Source of the DNA: Chrysomallon squamiferum
Lineage: Eukaryota; Mollusca; Gastropoda; Neomphalida; Peltospiridae
DNA: 64,000 nt
NCBI GenBank assembly: GCA_012295275.1
Contig: CM022668.1
Coordinates: 5,539,989-5,603,988 of the forward strand
Direction of reading: 5' to 3'
In this document: piece after piece, positions 28,085 to 43,116 of the stretch
Numbering within the stretch: the first letter of the stretch is position 1
Layout of the letters: the number at the start of each line of letters is the position of its first letter
The notes under the pieces: generated by a model
What the model was told of the DNA's origin: nothing
Seen by the model: only the letters and a program-made list of their open reading frames with translations
Database searches by the model: none
Position numbers and translations under genes: made by a program

Positions 28085-28127
28085 TTTTGTGAATATTATG
28101 TAGCTATATATTTATATATATATTTTA

Positions 28128-28179
<52 letters not shown>

Positions 28180-29054
28180 GTTGTGCAATGAATCAAAGCT
28201 GTACAGAGAGTGAAAAGAAGACTAAAAATATCAACTGTTATTTCAACGCGGTTAACGGGTCCTTTGTATTTATTTAGTTGTTGTTGTTGTTTCTTTGATG
28301 TTTTTATTTTTATTTTTTTTTACTCTAACTTTCTCTCTCGCTCTCTATAATTAGAGGCAAAAACAAAACGCTGCACACCAAAGAATATATTGTTTTTCTA
28401 TTTTCTTTTCTAAAAAAATAAATAAATACACAAACACTTCAATAAAACTATTTGCAATATTATTGAAATTAAAAACCATTAATAGATAAGTAAATTATAT
28501 AGTATTTGTAGTAATAGTTATAATAATATCGGTATAAAGTTCATTTTCTAATTAATTTATTATGTAAGCTGTCATATTTTAGTTTTGTCAGAAAACTTTG
28601 GATAACGTTAACATTACGTGACGTCATTCGGTGGTATCATAGCAGCAGAAAAGTTTTGTAAAGTTATTTTAATAACTATTTCATTGATATTATATCCCTA
28701 TCTAAGAAATTGTGAAGGCATTTGACATCAATAATGTTTTCAGTGTCGCTCTTAAATTTTTCTCTTTGTCTGTCTGTCCAGTCATGTTTGTCAATTTTAG
28801 TTCTACGAATCTCAATACCGGGCCTGTTACCCGCTCCTAGATCATTGTGAATCAGTCCCTTGCTCAAACTAACTTAAACGTGCACAGTAAACAAAAGACA
28901 AAACATAATCTGTAACAACAGGATTTAAAACACGAGTCTAAGATCACTTGTGAGGTATCATATTTAATACGTAGTCACGTTATTAATACCTCGGGTATTT
29001 CTTTTATATTCTTTATTTTAACCTACGAATTCTATTGCTTTTAGTTCTATATTC

Positions 29055-29085
<31 letters not shown>

Positions 29086-29490
29086 GTTTGTTTTTCTTTA
29101 CGTATTATCAACATCAAATCAATCTATCACAATAATATGTACAGACTTTATTTGTGTGGTGATGTGTAAATAAAACAAAATGTAACAGAGATATGTGGTT
29201 TCAGTACCGGCCCTGTTCCCCTCCTCTCTGATTATTGTGAATCAGTCCCTTGCTCCTACTAACTCGAGCGTGCACAGCAAACCAAACGCGAAACATTAAT
29301 TATAACACCGCGATTTACAACAGGTGTCTAGAGATCTCCTGTGAGGTATCCAGTCCACCTAATCATGTTTTTGAGATATCAGTCATTGCGTTTTGTTGTT
29401 TGTACGTATTAATGAGAGAGAAGGTCAAAGAAAAACCTTCTTATCTGCAAACAGAACTTTTTGTACAATGCGTCCAGCAGTAATAATAAT
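28085..29490 (-). repeat. Complex repeat, inverted arm, second part
   Basis: Read on the minus strand: M3 (28090-28770, including GTGACGTCATTCGGTGG), M2 with core at 28811 (altered to ACCGGGCCTG), and M1 3' with core at 29201. The (GA)n site of M3 is short here (TCTCTCTCGCTCTCT near 28332). Confidence 0.75.
28131..28175. repeat. (GT)n microsatellite
   Basis: About 22 dinucleotides at the M3/M1 border of the inverted arm. Confidence 0.95.
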
Positions 29491-29769
29491 AATAACAATA
29501 GATCTAAGATCTCTAGTGAGGTATAGTATATTTTTTAAACTAACTCGATCGTGCACAGCAAAGAAAAGGCTAAATATGATTTGTAAAACAGCGATTTAAA
29601 ACACGTGTCTACAGACGTCCTGTGAGGTATCCAGTTTAGTACCTAGTCACGTTTTTCAGATATCAGTCATTCCGTTTTGTTGTTTGTACGGTATCAATGA
29701 GAGAGGGGGTCAAAGGACAAACTTCTTACCTGGGAACAGAAGTTTTCCCACAATGCGCCCAGCAGTAAT

Positions 29770-29770
<1 letters not shown>

Positions 29771-29833
<63 letters not shown>

Positions 29834-29871
29834 GTAATAATAATAGTAATAATAATAATAATAATAATAAT
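29771..29871. repeat. (AAT)n microsatellite
   Basis: About 33 triplets with two G interruptions, at the M1 3' trinucleotide site. Confidence 0.95.
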
Positions 29872-30478
29872 GGCTTGAGGCACACTAGACAAATAATCTG
29901 TAAGTAAAAAACAAAAAAGAAAGAAAAACGAAAAAAATAGAGAAAAAAGCACGTGCAGCACAAATTGCAAATAGAAAATAATATAGGACAAACTCTAAGT
30001 ACGTAACTAATCTAATTCAGTAAATATTATTATTGTCAGTCGATTAGTTAGATATATTTCCCAATCAAACATTTAATTATTATATATCAAGTATTGTTAG
30101 AAATACAGCTACTTTCTAATCTGTTTCTGTACCACATTTTGAGAACCAAAGATTAACTATTATGTGAGTAACACTAGTAGATTCAAAATTATACATAATT
30201 ATTTTATAAGTATTTTATTTTAACACGTTACCAAAAAAATATACATTTCTTAAAACAAAGGCGCTACCTTTATACTTTGTTATATATAACCAATTAATTT
30301 TATAAATTCACTGTCAAAGTCTGTAACAATATTTTAATAAGACATAACAACTGATTTGTACATGTACAGTGTAGAATAACACATTTTACCCCTGCAAAAA
30401 TAAATCTTGTTAAAACTTGAATACTGAACACACGACTATCATGTCTTTTAAACTGTACAAATGAAAAACAATACATAT

Positions 30479-30509
30479 AATAATAGTAATAATGATAATA
30501 ATAATAATG

Positions 30510-30571
<62 letters not shown>
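30479..30571. repeat. (AAT)n microsatellite
   Basis: About 30 triplets with a few GAT and AGT changes near the left end. Confidence 0.95.
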
Positions 30572-30572
<1 letters not shown>

Positions 30573-30616
30573 TTTTGTTCTGATTACTATGTAGCTATAT
30601 ATAGCTATTGTTTGTT

Positions 30617-30735
<119 letters not shown>

Positions 30736-31214
30736 CAAATATCATATTAGTACCGGCCCTGTCACCCGCCACCTAGATCATTGTGAATCAGTCCCTTGTA
30801 TAAACTAACTTGAACGTGCACAGTAAACAAAAGACAAAACATAATCTCTTAGATCAAGATTTAAAACACGAGTCTAAGATCTCTAGTGAGGTATCGTATA
30901 TTAATTAAACTAACTTGAGCGTGCACAGAAAAGAAAAGGCCAAATATGATTTGCGATTAAAAACACGTGTCTACAGACCTCCTGAGATGTATCCAGTTTG
31001 GTACCTCGTCACGTTTTTCAGATATCAGTCATTGCGTTTTGTTGTTTGTACGGTATCAATGACAGAGGAGGTGAAAGGACAAATTTCTTATCTGCGAACA
31101 GAAGTTTTCGTACAGTGAGTCCAGCAGTAATCATAATAATACAAATATATATCTTACATCAAGATTTAAAACTCGACTCTAAGATCTCTAGTGAGTGATC
31201 ATATATTGCTTAAA

Positions 31215-31366
31215 CAGTGTTAGTGTGCTTTTCACAACAGACATTTTGTAGTGTTAATGACAGTGTTTGTGTGCTTTTCACAACAGACATTTTGTAGTAT
31301 TAATGACAGTGTTTGTGTGCTTTTCACAACAGACATTTTGTAGTGTTAATGACAGTGTTTGTGTGT
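31215..31366. repeat. 46-bp tandem repeat, 3.3 copies
   Basis: The unit starts CAGTGTTTGTGTGC and ends GTAGTGTTAATGA. Copies begin at 31215, 31261, 31307 and a partial at 31353. They are nearly identical, differing at two sites (TTAGTG/TTTGTG and AGTATT/AGTGTT). It forms the border between the repeat array and the quieter DNA to the right. Confidence 0.95.
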
Positions 31367-33890
31367 AAATAAAAAAATCTACTTTGTTGTCTTGTGATGA
31401 GTTCTGTAAACCAGCAAGAAAGAAACACAAAAAAACAGATACAAATAAACACATAAACCAAATTGAACAAACATCAAAATGATGAAATTGTATACACATA
31501 TAGTGAAACAATAAAAGTTAAATTCAAACAATTCATTATTACAATACAGTTTACACTGTGTATAACAAGTTCACAGTAGTAAAATACCAATTCAGATATA
31601 ATTTATCATAATATGATATGTGATTCATTAAGATTTACCAAAAATATTTTGTTGTCTTTTATTCACTTCAGTTTTTATAATGATGATCATAAGTAAACTG
31701 TTTTTTTTACAGGAAAGTCAGAGTTAAAAGTGAAGATGCTGATCACCTCAAAAGTCTACATGCATCTTCCATTAGCTAACTGACAAAACATCTGTGAAAA
31801 CACAGTGGACACACAGGTTGGGAATGTTCCTACAGGCAGTGGACTTTCAACACATGTTAGGCTTTCATGTTGTAGTAAATTTACTTTTTTTTAATACATG
31901 GTGACATAAAATGTGATCAACAGATGACATCATACACAAATCAAATTTACCACTTAATATTTCTATACTTTTATGAGTCTGGTAACTCTTTCAACATGTA
32001 CACAATGTCTTCTCACTCACTTCTGATCCTCATCTTGCAAATGGTGGACTATTTAATCTAAATTCTGTTTTTTCAACTTGCTTTTTAATGTCAAAATCTT
32101 CATCACCCAAGAGACTATAACCTTTATTAAGATAACCATATTCTGATTTAATATTGCACGGATTATGTTAAGTTGTCATATATTGTTACCTTACTTTCCA
32201 GTTTAAAATGAATACAAAGCAAATTTGAGAGAAATGTTCTGTCATAGACACAGCTCACGAATGCCATGTAACTAAATATATTCAAACCTCAATCAGTCAC
32301 ATTCATTCATGTATAGAGGTTTTATTACATTATAATTTGTTTATAAATGTATATCTGGTACAAATAAAATATTATATAAAAATGGTTAATTTGTCCATAT
32401 TTTAATTGTTTTGTTTGTACCCTAGTATTTGTATCTGACAAAAGTAATCATGCCTCATGTATCAATGGGTAAATATTACTGAAGTCCAAATTTACCATAT
32501 TCCACTTTATATTTATGTGAATTTTCAAATGCTACTGTTTTTTTTAGGATATTTCTTGTTGATTTCTATAATCCCAGGATTAGAAAAATGGAATCAAGCC
32601 TATCACGGAATCTTCTAGCTGTTAATGTGTTTCTATGAGAGAGAATAGAAGCCCTGTCACAAAACAATTGAACTTAAGTAGAAACTGTGAATCTGAAGTT
32701 AGTTGCTTTTGTTTAAATATTACTTTCCAGAGATATAATTAGGATTAAAGGATTTCTTAAATGATTTATGGATCAGCTGTTTTATATACAGCACCATCCC
32801 TAACAAATGGGGTATTTTATATGGGCAAGAATACTAAAATGTCCTTGACGTTACTATCCCGAGTCAAGTATGTATTATTTATTGTAAAAATATTACAAAA
32901 GTATTTATCTGATGCATTACTTTATTTATAAGTTGCTGTTTTCTCATTTTCAGTTGTGAAATGTTTTATAATATTCATAATGAATTTATTTTTCATTCTC
33001 AAAATCTTGTCACACAGTTTTGTGTCACTGGTGTTACTACAGGTGAAGTCTGTTGAGAAATAACAGCCACTCCTAGTTCATCTTCCAACATGTAGATGTC
33101 AGCAAAGAAGTAGTACATGCACAAGAATGAGTCTGTTTTTCTCAAATATATCAGTAAAATGAACTGATGGTTTATTCAGTGGCATTAGTGTTGTTGTCAT
33201 AAACCTGGGTCAGTTTGTCCTGTTTGGAGATGTCAGTCTTACAGTAGTTTTTATATTTAATCTTTCTGTGTCACTGCGTCTGTTATTGAATTGCTTTGAT
33301 TTGAAACCCATCTTGTTTCCTTCTTCCTCAGTCATGATTATTATTTTATTCCTTACCCTCCATTACCCCACAACATAGTATTATTCATTTTAAAAATATT
33401 AAAAAACAAACTTTAAAACTATAATAAAAATTATTAAATTATAAGAATTTCTTTTATTTCCGTCTTTATTCGTTTGTTAATTTATTCATTATTTTGAATA
33501 TTTTAATTTACTCTTACATTTTATTACATTTATAAGAAAAGTGAAAGTTAAATAGTTAACTTGTATATGTGTGTGCTCTTGTTTTATAATTAAAGCTACA
33601 TTATTTTGTATTTTCTTTATGTTCAGTTACAATTAATATCCTTCCTTGAAATTAAAATTGAAGAGTAAATTCCAGATAAATAAACATTTTCTAACTTAAG
33701 TTAGCATCATAAAGTTACAAAGGGAAAAAAAGACAACACAACCTAGAAACCTTTCCAGTTTAATAAAATACTTTAACCCAATGTTTAAATTAATTTCATG
33801 TTGAAGAAACAAATCCATTTGTCCACCAAAATGTTTCCATGTTATTACTGAATTTGTTTTTATACTTAATATTTTAATTCTCTTTTTTAT
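31367..33890. other. Non-repetitive intergenic DNA, no gene recognised
   Basis: This stretch is less microsatellite-rich than its surroundings. A GC-richer island at 31710-31860 (GAAAGTCAGAGTTAAAAGTG onward) has stops in all frames after short runs. No domain was recognised. Confidence 0.5.
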
Positions 33891-33894
33891 TTGT

Positions 33895-34020
33895 AGGATT
33901 CTAGGAACTCAGAAGTTAGGCAAATTGAATTCTTGCTTATATGGACATCCCTGGAAACCTTGGTCTTTTCAGAGATGGCACAGAAAGATCTCTGGCATCA
34001 TTAATGGAAACGTGAGTGGA
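33895..34020 (+). other. Unidentified exon-like island
   Basis: A GC-richer stretch follows TTTTTTATTTGTAG, a good acceptor, and runs to GGAAACGTGAGTGG, a good donor. In one frame it reads LGKLNSCLYGHPWKPWSFQR without a stop. No family was recognised. It may be part of the same decayed element as the MULE relic 0.7 kb downstream. Confidence 0.3.
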
Positions 34021-34713
34021 TTTCCTAGAAATGTTGTTATGTGTTTCTAATTCTGCAGCAAAGTTAGTTGTGATAGTTCCCTGTATTACGTCTCTTTCAG
34101 GGAATGATATTTCATTTAATTAGAAATAAAAGTTTTAATGTTTTAATTAAAAATATATATTTTTTAATTCTTTCTGTCATTTTGCGACAATGTAAATAAA
34201 ATGATATAAAAGATTGTGACTTAAAATCATGACTAGAAAATTACATTGCAAAATTACTGAATACTTTCATTATGTTGTTTTGATAACCATACAAATGCAA
34301 ACTTTACTTCTGTGAATGAACTGTTTTATATTGTTAAAAAAACAAAACATTAAAAAACAAACAAACAAATATTTAAGTATTTTATTAACTTGTTATGGTT
34401 AATTAATGCAGTATTTCTCTCTAGAAGCAAAATCTAAAAAGATTATCATACATTAATATTGTTATTAATATATTCATTTATGTTTTATTATTAGTATAAC
34501 TTTTCCTTTATTTTTTTTTTTTATTTTTGTTTGATGAAATTAATTGTAAATTGTTTCAAGATTATGAGTATCTTGTACAGATAGCAGTTCTATATCTGAC
34601 AGGTACAGTCTCCATGGAGACCAGTATTCTCTGACAGGTGAACTAAGAAGGAAGGATGGTAATGCATCAGGTCACACTGCAGCAGGTTTTAAGTGTGTGA
34701 TAGGAAACATTGG

Positions 34714-35019
34714 TTTTACACTCTTCATGCAGAATTCCAGGACACCACATACCCTCTTGTTTACATGTTCCTTCCAAACAAGACTGAAGCTACGTATGTC
34801 TCAGTTTTTCAACTCTTGAAGATTGAAGCAGAAAAAAACTTCAATTTGAAGCCACAGATTATCTAGACTGACTTTGAGAAAGATGTCTCCGGTGCAGCAA
34901 TGAAAGAGTTCAAGAAGATGTTTTATCAGCAGTGCACAAGCTCTGTGGAGGAAGATTCAGCATATTGGTCATACAAAGAATATTCTGGTAACAGTAGTGT
35001 AAGATTTAGAAGCACCTAG
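34714..35019 (+). pseudogene. MULE-type transposase relic
   Basis: In one frame the sequence reads FYTLHAEFQD, then YPLVYMFLPNKTEATYVSVF, LLKIEAEKNFNLKPQII, a TAG stop (34864-34866), then TDFEKDVSGAAMKEFKKMF. This is the signature of Mutator-like (MULE, pfam10551-type) transposases. The pattern PLVYxLLPNKTEATY is followed by the second catalytic Asp in the DFE motif. The frame ends at TAG 35017-35019. The first catalytic Asp and the Glu region were not found nearby, and one nonsense codon sits directly before DFE, so it is inactive. The related GC-richer stretch at 34590-34710 may be its damaged upstream part. Confidence 0.6.
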
Positions 35020-35459
35020 TTAAAGTTCTTAGTAATTAGGTAAAAGAAAATGTGTACTTAACAGATTACTCTTGAAGTTTGTTTTCATTAATATATATTC
35101 TATAAAATGTTTAATATCTTCAGTTATTTTACACCTAATATCAAACTATATAATAGTATAAATTATATATTTATATATATATATATATATAATTAATTAA
35201 TTTTTTTATTTACTTTTTTATTTGTTTCATGTTTATTTAATTATTTTTTTGTTTGTTTGAGGATTTAGATTTTGTATTAAAATAAACTAATGTAATAGTA
35301 ATTATATTAATTCACAGTGCAGGAAAACTATATTCATACTGGTGAAAATACTGTTTATTAATGTTTAATATATTTTTATTATTTTATTAAACATCCTTTT
35401 GTAGAGTTTATAACAGTTAATAATGGCATTTAATCAAAACTATTTTTATTTATTACAGG

Positions 35460-35670
35460 ATTCTTGAAAGGTCCTGGTGGATAATGGAGTTATTGAAACT
35501 GTATTCAAGTCTGTTTCAGCAATGTTTGATTTGACGTCAGCTCTTAATTCCAATCACAGACAGAACCCAGCTTGAATCCATCCCCAGAGATGTTGCTGTG
35601 TTCTGGTGGGTTGCTTCCAGCACATTCAAGTCCACAAACAGAGTTCAGCAGCTGCAGTTGTCAGTGGTAA
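35460..35670 (+). other. Unidentified GC-richer island, possibly part of a decayed gene
   Basis: It follows TTTATTACAG and contains short open runs such as VSAMFDLTSALNSNHRQNPA before stops. No family was recognised. Similar islands lie at 36600-36715 and 37230-37445. Together with 33895 and 34590 they could be remnants of one multi-exon locus. Confidence 0.25.
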
Positions 35671-35819
35671 TATTTTTACTCATAATTTTAATATGCTAAT
35701 GATGCACAACACAACTTAGAGGTAAGCTGCTCAGTTGTCAGTGGTAATATTTTTACTCATAGTTTTAATATGTTAATGATGCACAACACAACTGAGAGGT
35801 AAGCTGCTCAGTTGTTGTT
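35655..35819. repeat. 77-bp tandem duplication
   Basis: CAGTTGTCAGTGGTAATATT begins at 35655 and again at 35732. A third start (CAGTTGTT) is at 35809. Only a few differences separate the two copies. Confidence 0.9.
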
Positions 35820-36599
35820 ATTACAGATTAGTAGTACACATGACAACACACACCTCAGAATTTCCTCATAAAATTTTTTTTTTTTTTTTTTTTCTACTTA
35901 TTTTTTTATTTTGTTGGGGTCTTAGGTTTTTAAATTATTACTTTTATTGTTATGTTTTTTTTTTAAATTTTTTTATTTATTTATAATTTTTTATTTCATT
36001 TATTTATTTATATATTTTTTTATTTATTTACTTATTTATTTAGTTTGTTGTTGTTATACTTATTAATATTTGTTTAAATTAAATGGAATGTATTTGAAAT
36101 AAATATTTAAAATGTTATTTTTATTTTCAAATGTTATTACTGAAGATTGACTGTACTGAAGCAGTGCTGGAGAAATTAAAAATTTCATGCTGTCTGATAA
36201 CATGAAAACATTTACTTTCTCTGCTGTTTTCATTAATACAACAGAATTAATAGACATTCATTATATGTGGGTTTTTCAAGCACTGAGTGTGAAAAAATAA
36301 ACATGAAATGAGTAAAAAACATAATATGAGACACTGAAATCAAAAGATGATTGTATTCTTTTATGTATTTATTTATTTCCTTTTTTAACTGCAGATAGAT
36401 ATAAATATCATTTATGTTTTATTATTATTATATGTATCACGTGTATTTTCTTTCTTTATAATTAACTTTTGTATTTATTTTAATATTATTATTATTTTTA
36501 TTTTCACTATCTTAAAAAAATATATTTTTCATTTTTTTTTTTTTTTTTTTCCTTAAATTTCTTCATAATCAGTAATATAAATATTTATTTTTTTCAAAT

Positions 36600-36715
36600 T
36601 CCAATGTCAGATCAGCCCAGGAGAAATTCTACTACTCTGAACTGACAACAAAAACAGAGGAAGAATTTTCTGTGAAACATCCAGTCAGATGTGAAAAGTC
36701 AGCCATTGATTAGAA
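36600..36715 (+). other. Unidentified GC-richer island
   Basis: The run reads SAQEKFYYSELTTKTEEEF in one frame and ends at TAG, followed by AAAGTGAGTG, which is donor-like. No family was recognised. Confidence 0.2.
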
Positions 36716-36742
36716 AGTGAGTGAATTTGTTACACAGAGCTT

Positions 36743-36837
36743 ACATTTAGATTTAGTAACTGAAATACACACATACAGTCATGTTAACATTTAGATTTAT
36801 TAACTGAAATACACACATACAGTCATGTTAACATTTT
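36743..36837. repeat. 44-bp tandem duplication
   Basis: ACATTTAGATTTAGTAACTG begins at 36743 and, with one change, at 36787. Each copy ends CAGTCATGTTA, and a third ACATTT begins at 36831. Confidence 0.9.
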
Positions 36838-37445
36838 AAATGTTACCTTAGTGCATTAATATCAAAAACGTGAATGATACTTTGTAGAAATATTTGATCC
36901 ATACTTTAAACTTGATTTATTCAAACTTGTGTTAAACTTAGATGTCCCCTGTCATACTTTAGCTAACATTTAAATAATGATTTGCTTTTGTTTCCAGTGA
37001 ATGAAAGGATTATCAATGATACATTTTTGTTTTGCTTTTATTACTTTACAGGAGAAACTAGACATGCTGACCAAAAAAATGTCAAATAATTAAGTCACAA
37101 CCCATTTGAATCATACTTAACCTTTATTTCACATGTAAAATTGTATAATCCACATTAATATTGATCATAAAACTCTAAATATTATTTTTATTTTAATTAC
37201 AAGTTTTAAATTTTTTTTTAATTTTCTTCAGGTTCTTTTATCATGAGCTTGGTTTGAGAATGAAAGAAAACACGTGAGAAGTGATATCCTCTGATTCTAA
37301 ATCACTTGTCAATTTTGCCTTGAAGTTCTTCAGGTTTTCTGATCACCCTGAACTAAGAAATTGGAACATCTCAACAACAAATATGAAGAACTGAATTCTT
37401 GGATAAAATTGAAAACTTTTAGAAAGTTTCACACCAAAATAACAT

Positions 37446-39818
<2,373 letters not shown>

Positions 39819-39978
39819 TTTTTGATATTGTAACAAAACAGATTTCTAAATTAATAAACTTAAGCTATTAATCGATTAAGTATCTAGTTCATAAGTGTAG
39901 TATTATAATCATTTTTACTTTATTAATCCCTGTCATAGTTGTTTAAACATGTCCTAGACAGTGGCAACAACAGTAACA

Positions 39979-40001
39979 GCAACAGCAGCAGCAGCAGCAA
40001 C

Positions 40002-40062
<61 letters not shown>
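39979..40062. repeat. (CAG)n(CAA)(AAT)n microsatellite in copy A
   Basis: Five CAG-type triplets are followed by about 20 AAT. Copy B has the same prefix and about 90 bases of AAT and GAT at 43024-43114. Confidence 0.95.
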
Positions 40063-40063
<1 letters not shown>

Positions 40064-41276
40064 AATAATAAACACAACGAAAACACAAACTATTATTGTT
40101 ATAAAGTTTGCCAAATCTGATCTTCTATTGTTTGGATTGTTTTGTTTGTGCAACACATATTTTATTAGCAGCTGAATTAACATAAAACAAAACACCTGTT
40201 TTCACAGGACGACTAAATTGTAAGGTGTATTTTTTTCTTCTTCCTTTATTATCATTTTGAAATTTGTACTAAACGAGGCGATTAAACCAAGTTTTTCCTC
40301 TCTACCCACTGTAACATTCGATATCCAGTATTAAATTAAACAAGATGTATTTCTCATGACGAAGTATTTTATCTGTGTCAGTCACGCGGTCCTGCTGAAT
40401 CACGCGATCAGCTGACTGTTGTCGTTCTGCCAGAAGATGTAAATATTTGTTTATCAGTGTCAGGAGCGGACCTGAGTTGAATAATAGATGCGGTTCGCTA
40501 GTGTTTTGTAAATATGTATACACCTGTGTTTATTATTTTTTCTAAAGTAATGATATATAACAGATAAAAATCGCATAGTGGTTTGACCGGAACTGAACAA
40601 ACATCATTTTCTAACGTATGTTTCTATTTTACCTTGCGAAATTAAAAGATTTTTGGAAAGATAAAAAAAAAAAAAAAAAAAGTAAAAACAACAACTACTA
40701 CTACTACTACTATATAATTACTACTCAAATCCTCTACTATTACTACTACTACTACTACTAATACCTGTCATTATTACCAAACGTATAATACTACTACTTC
40801 TAATAATAGATATGCTCAATACTTTTGCTATTTTATTTTTATTATATTTACATATTTAGTTATTTTCTTTGCTGCCTACCCTCTTTTGGCCTGTACCTGA
40901 ATTAATTTTCTGAAACTCGTATGACTGCGCGTATTCAAAACCCGACTGAACAGGATGAAGCGTTTCGCCTCGGTAAACAGATATAATGTAAAGTGTTAAA
41001 CTATACACAGGGGATCAACACTGGCGTGTCAGTGGGCATACAAGACGAAATTCCAACCTCTTTTTATATTTGATAGTTGTATTATGTTGTTTGTTTCTTT
41101 TTTTTTTTCTTAACCAGATCCAGTACCATCCAGTTCGTCGTTCAGTTTCAGATAGGATTTACTGTTACAGTGTGTGTTTGTCTTAAAACAGGTTCATTTT
41201 TAAATGAGCATGTTATTCGTGGTAAATGATATCTAACAAAGACCCGATTCAAGATAGTTTATTATTCCCATTTTGA

Positions 41277-41287
41277 AAATAAATAAG

Positions 41288-41330
<43 letters not shown>

Positions 41331-41337
41331 AATAAAT
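41277..41337. repeat. (AAAT)n microsatellite in copy A
   Basis: About 14 tetranucleotide units. The matching site in copy B (44325-44375) is shorter and interrupted. Confidence 0.93.
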
Positions 41338-41489
41338 GGTGATGATGATGATAATAATTAAAATAATAGTAATAAATAAATAATAGTAATAGTATCTCTG
41401 ACAGAACATAGACGCTATTAACTGAACAAACTTGGGTGATTTCACTTTGTAAGTTCGAGCTTTTGTTTTCTGGGAATATGTCTTTGTAT

Positions 41490-41525
<36 letters not shown>

Positions 41526-41953
41526 TTTCCCTAGGAAGCTAGAGATCGAAATGACAAATATATATATATATAAGATAAAACAAAACAACAACAACTGAAA
41601 GTAACGGCAACATCGGCTAAAACATTAAATAGACCTAACATAATATTCAGTTCACTTCTCTGTAAATTTATTGACAAAGGTTTAGATAAACAGAGTGCGA
41701 ATCATAATTACATATACTTATGTGTGTCATAATAATTAATATCAAGAAATCAGTTTAGTTACACTCATAGAAAAAAAAATGGCTCTGTAACACAGTTACA
41801 CACACATCCACACACACTGTGTATATTTTGTTTAGTCAATTAATAACATATGAACTAAAATATTTTGAATTAATTAGTTTAAAAACAACTTTTGTATGTG
41901 TGTGTTAATAATAAGAAAGAAAGATTTCTAATATAGAGAGGGAAAAGTTATGA

Positions 41954-41954
<1 letters not shown>

Positions 41955-41997
<43 letters not shown>

Positions 41998-42451
41998 GTT
42001 ATCTTTCTTTTCTGTTTGTCACTGCTATTGATTATTTATATATAAAAGGGTTGATAATCGTCTACATGTAACTATACAATTTTGAACAAGATATATTTTG
42101 GTGTAGAAGTGTATTATCTTTCTCTTTCGTCCGGAAAATCTGTTCGCTGTCGATCTGGTGCATTTTACCTGGAACAAGCAACTATTATACTACTTTACCT
42201 ATATCCTCACTGAATCAGTTTGATACTTGTCTGGTGGACTAACAGTCATTTACCAATTAAACATTGCTGGCAAATCAAAGAACAGATTCCCACCAGAATT
42301 TCATAGACAGGAACTGTAAACATTAGCGCATGATGTTAGTGATATCAACATATGATTTTTATGTAGTGGCAGAAGGTGCCGAGCGTATCATGCTTAGTTA
42401 ATAAGAGGCAGTGTTTTCTTCTCTTTTTTCATTTTTTGTATTTAATGTTTG

Positions 42452-42487
<36 letters not shown>

Positions 42488-42840
42488 GAACTTACAGAAA
42501 ATTTCTCTAAGGTGTCTGAAGCCATTATTATCATAGTTGTTGTTTTCGTGTCGTTGCTATTAATGCTCATACTGTTATTGTTATTATTTCTTTATTGTTG
42601 TTGTTATTAGTATTACTGTTATGATTATTATTATTATTATTATTATTGTTGTTGTTGTTGTTGTTGTTGTTGTTATTACTGAATGACGCTTTGTATAAAA
42701 TGTTCTGTTCACAGATATTAAGGATGTTCTTTGAACCCCTCTCATTACTACGTAGAAACCTCAAAACATAAATAATTGATATCTCAAAAACGTGACTAGA
42801 TACTAAATTGGATACCTCACAAGAGATCTGTACACACGTA
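41955..42840 (+). repeat. Diverged M1 module inside copy A
   Basis: ACAATTTTGAACAAGATATA and AGAAGTGTATTATCTTTC (42070-42125) resemble the M1 start. CTTACAGAAAATTTCTCTAA and GAATGACGCTTTGTATAAAA through TGATATCTCAAAAACGTGAC (42680-42800) resemble the M1 3' part. Confidence 0.65.
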
Positions 42841-43023
42841 TTTTTGATATTGTAACAAAATAGATTTCTAAATTAATAAACTTAACCTATTAATCGATTA
42901 AGTATCTAGTTCATAAGTGCAGTATTATAATCAGTTTTACTTTATTAATCCCTGTCATAATTTTTTAAACAGGTCCTAGACAGTGGCAACAACAGTAACA
43001 GCAACAGCAGCAGCAGCAGCAAC

Positions 43024-43030
43024 AATAATA

Positions 43031-43114
<84 letters not shown>
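43024..43114. repeat. (AAT)n microsatellite in copy B
   Basis: About 30 triplets including three ATG-type changes absent from copy A. Confidence 0.95.

Positions 43115-43116
<2 letters not shown>

Larger units (their letters stand above)
39819..42840 (+). repeat. Tandem segmental duplication, copy A
   Basis: It begins TTTTTGATATTGTAACAAAA and is nearly the same as 42841 onward, with the same landmarks. These include CAGCAGCAGC, ACTGCGCGTATTCAAAACCC, GTGATTTCACTTTGTAAG and CAATTAAACATTGCTGGCAA. Its 3' end is a diverged M1 module cut at GATCTGTACACACGTA, where copy B starts. Confidence 0.9.

Noticed and set aside
29393-29780. Shared peptide (INERGGQRTNFL...) in minus-orientation M1 copies
   Set aside because: It follows from the DNA repeat itself. 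Frames break in most copies and run into the triplet microsatellite.
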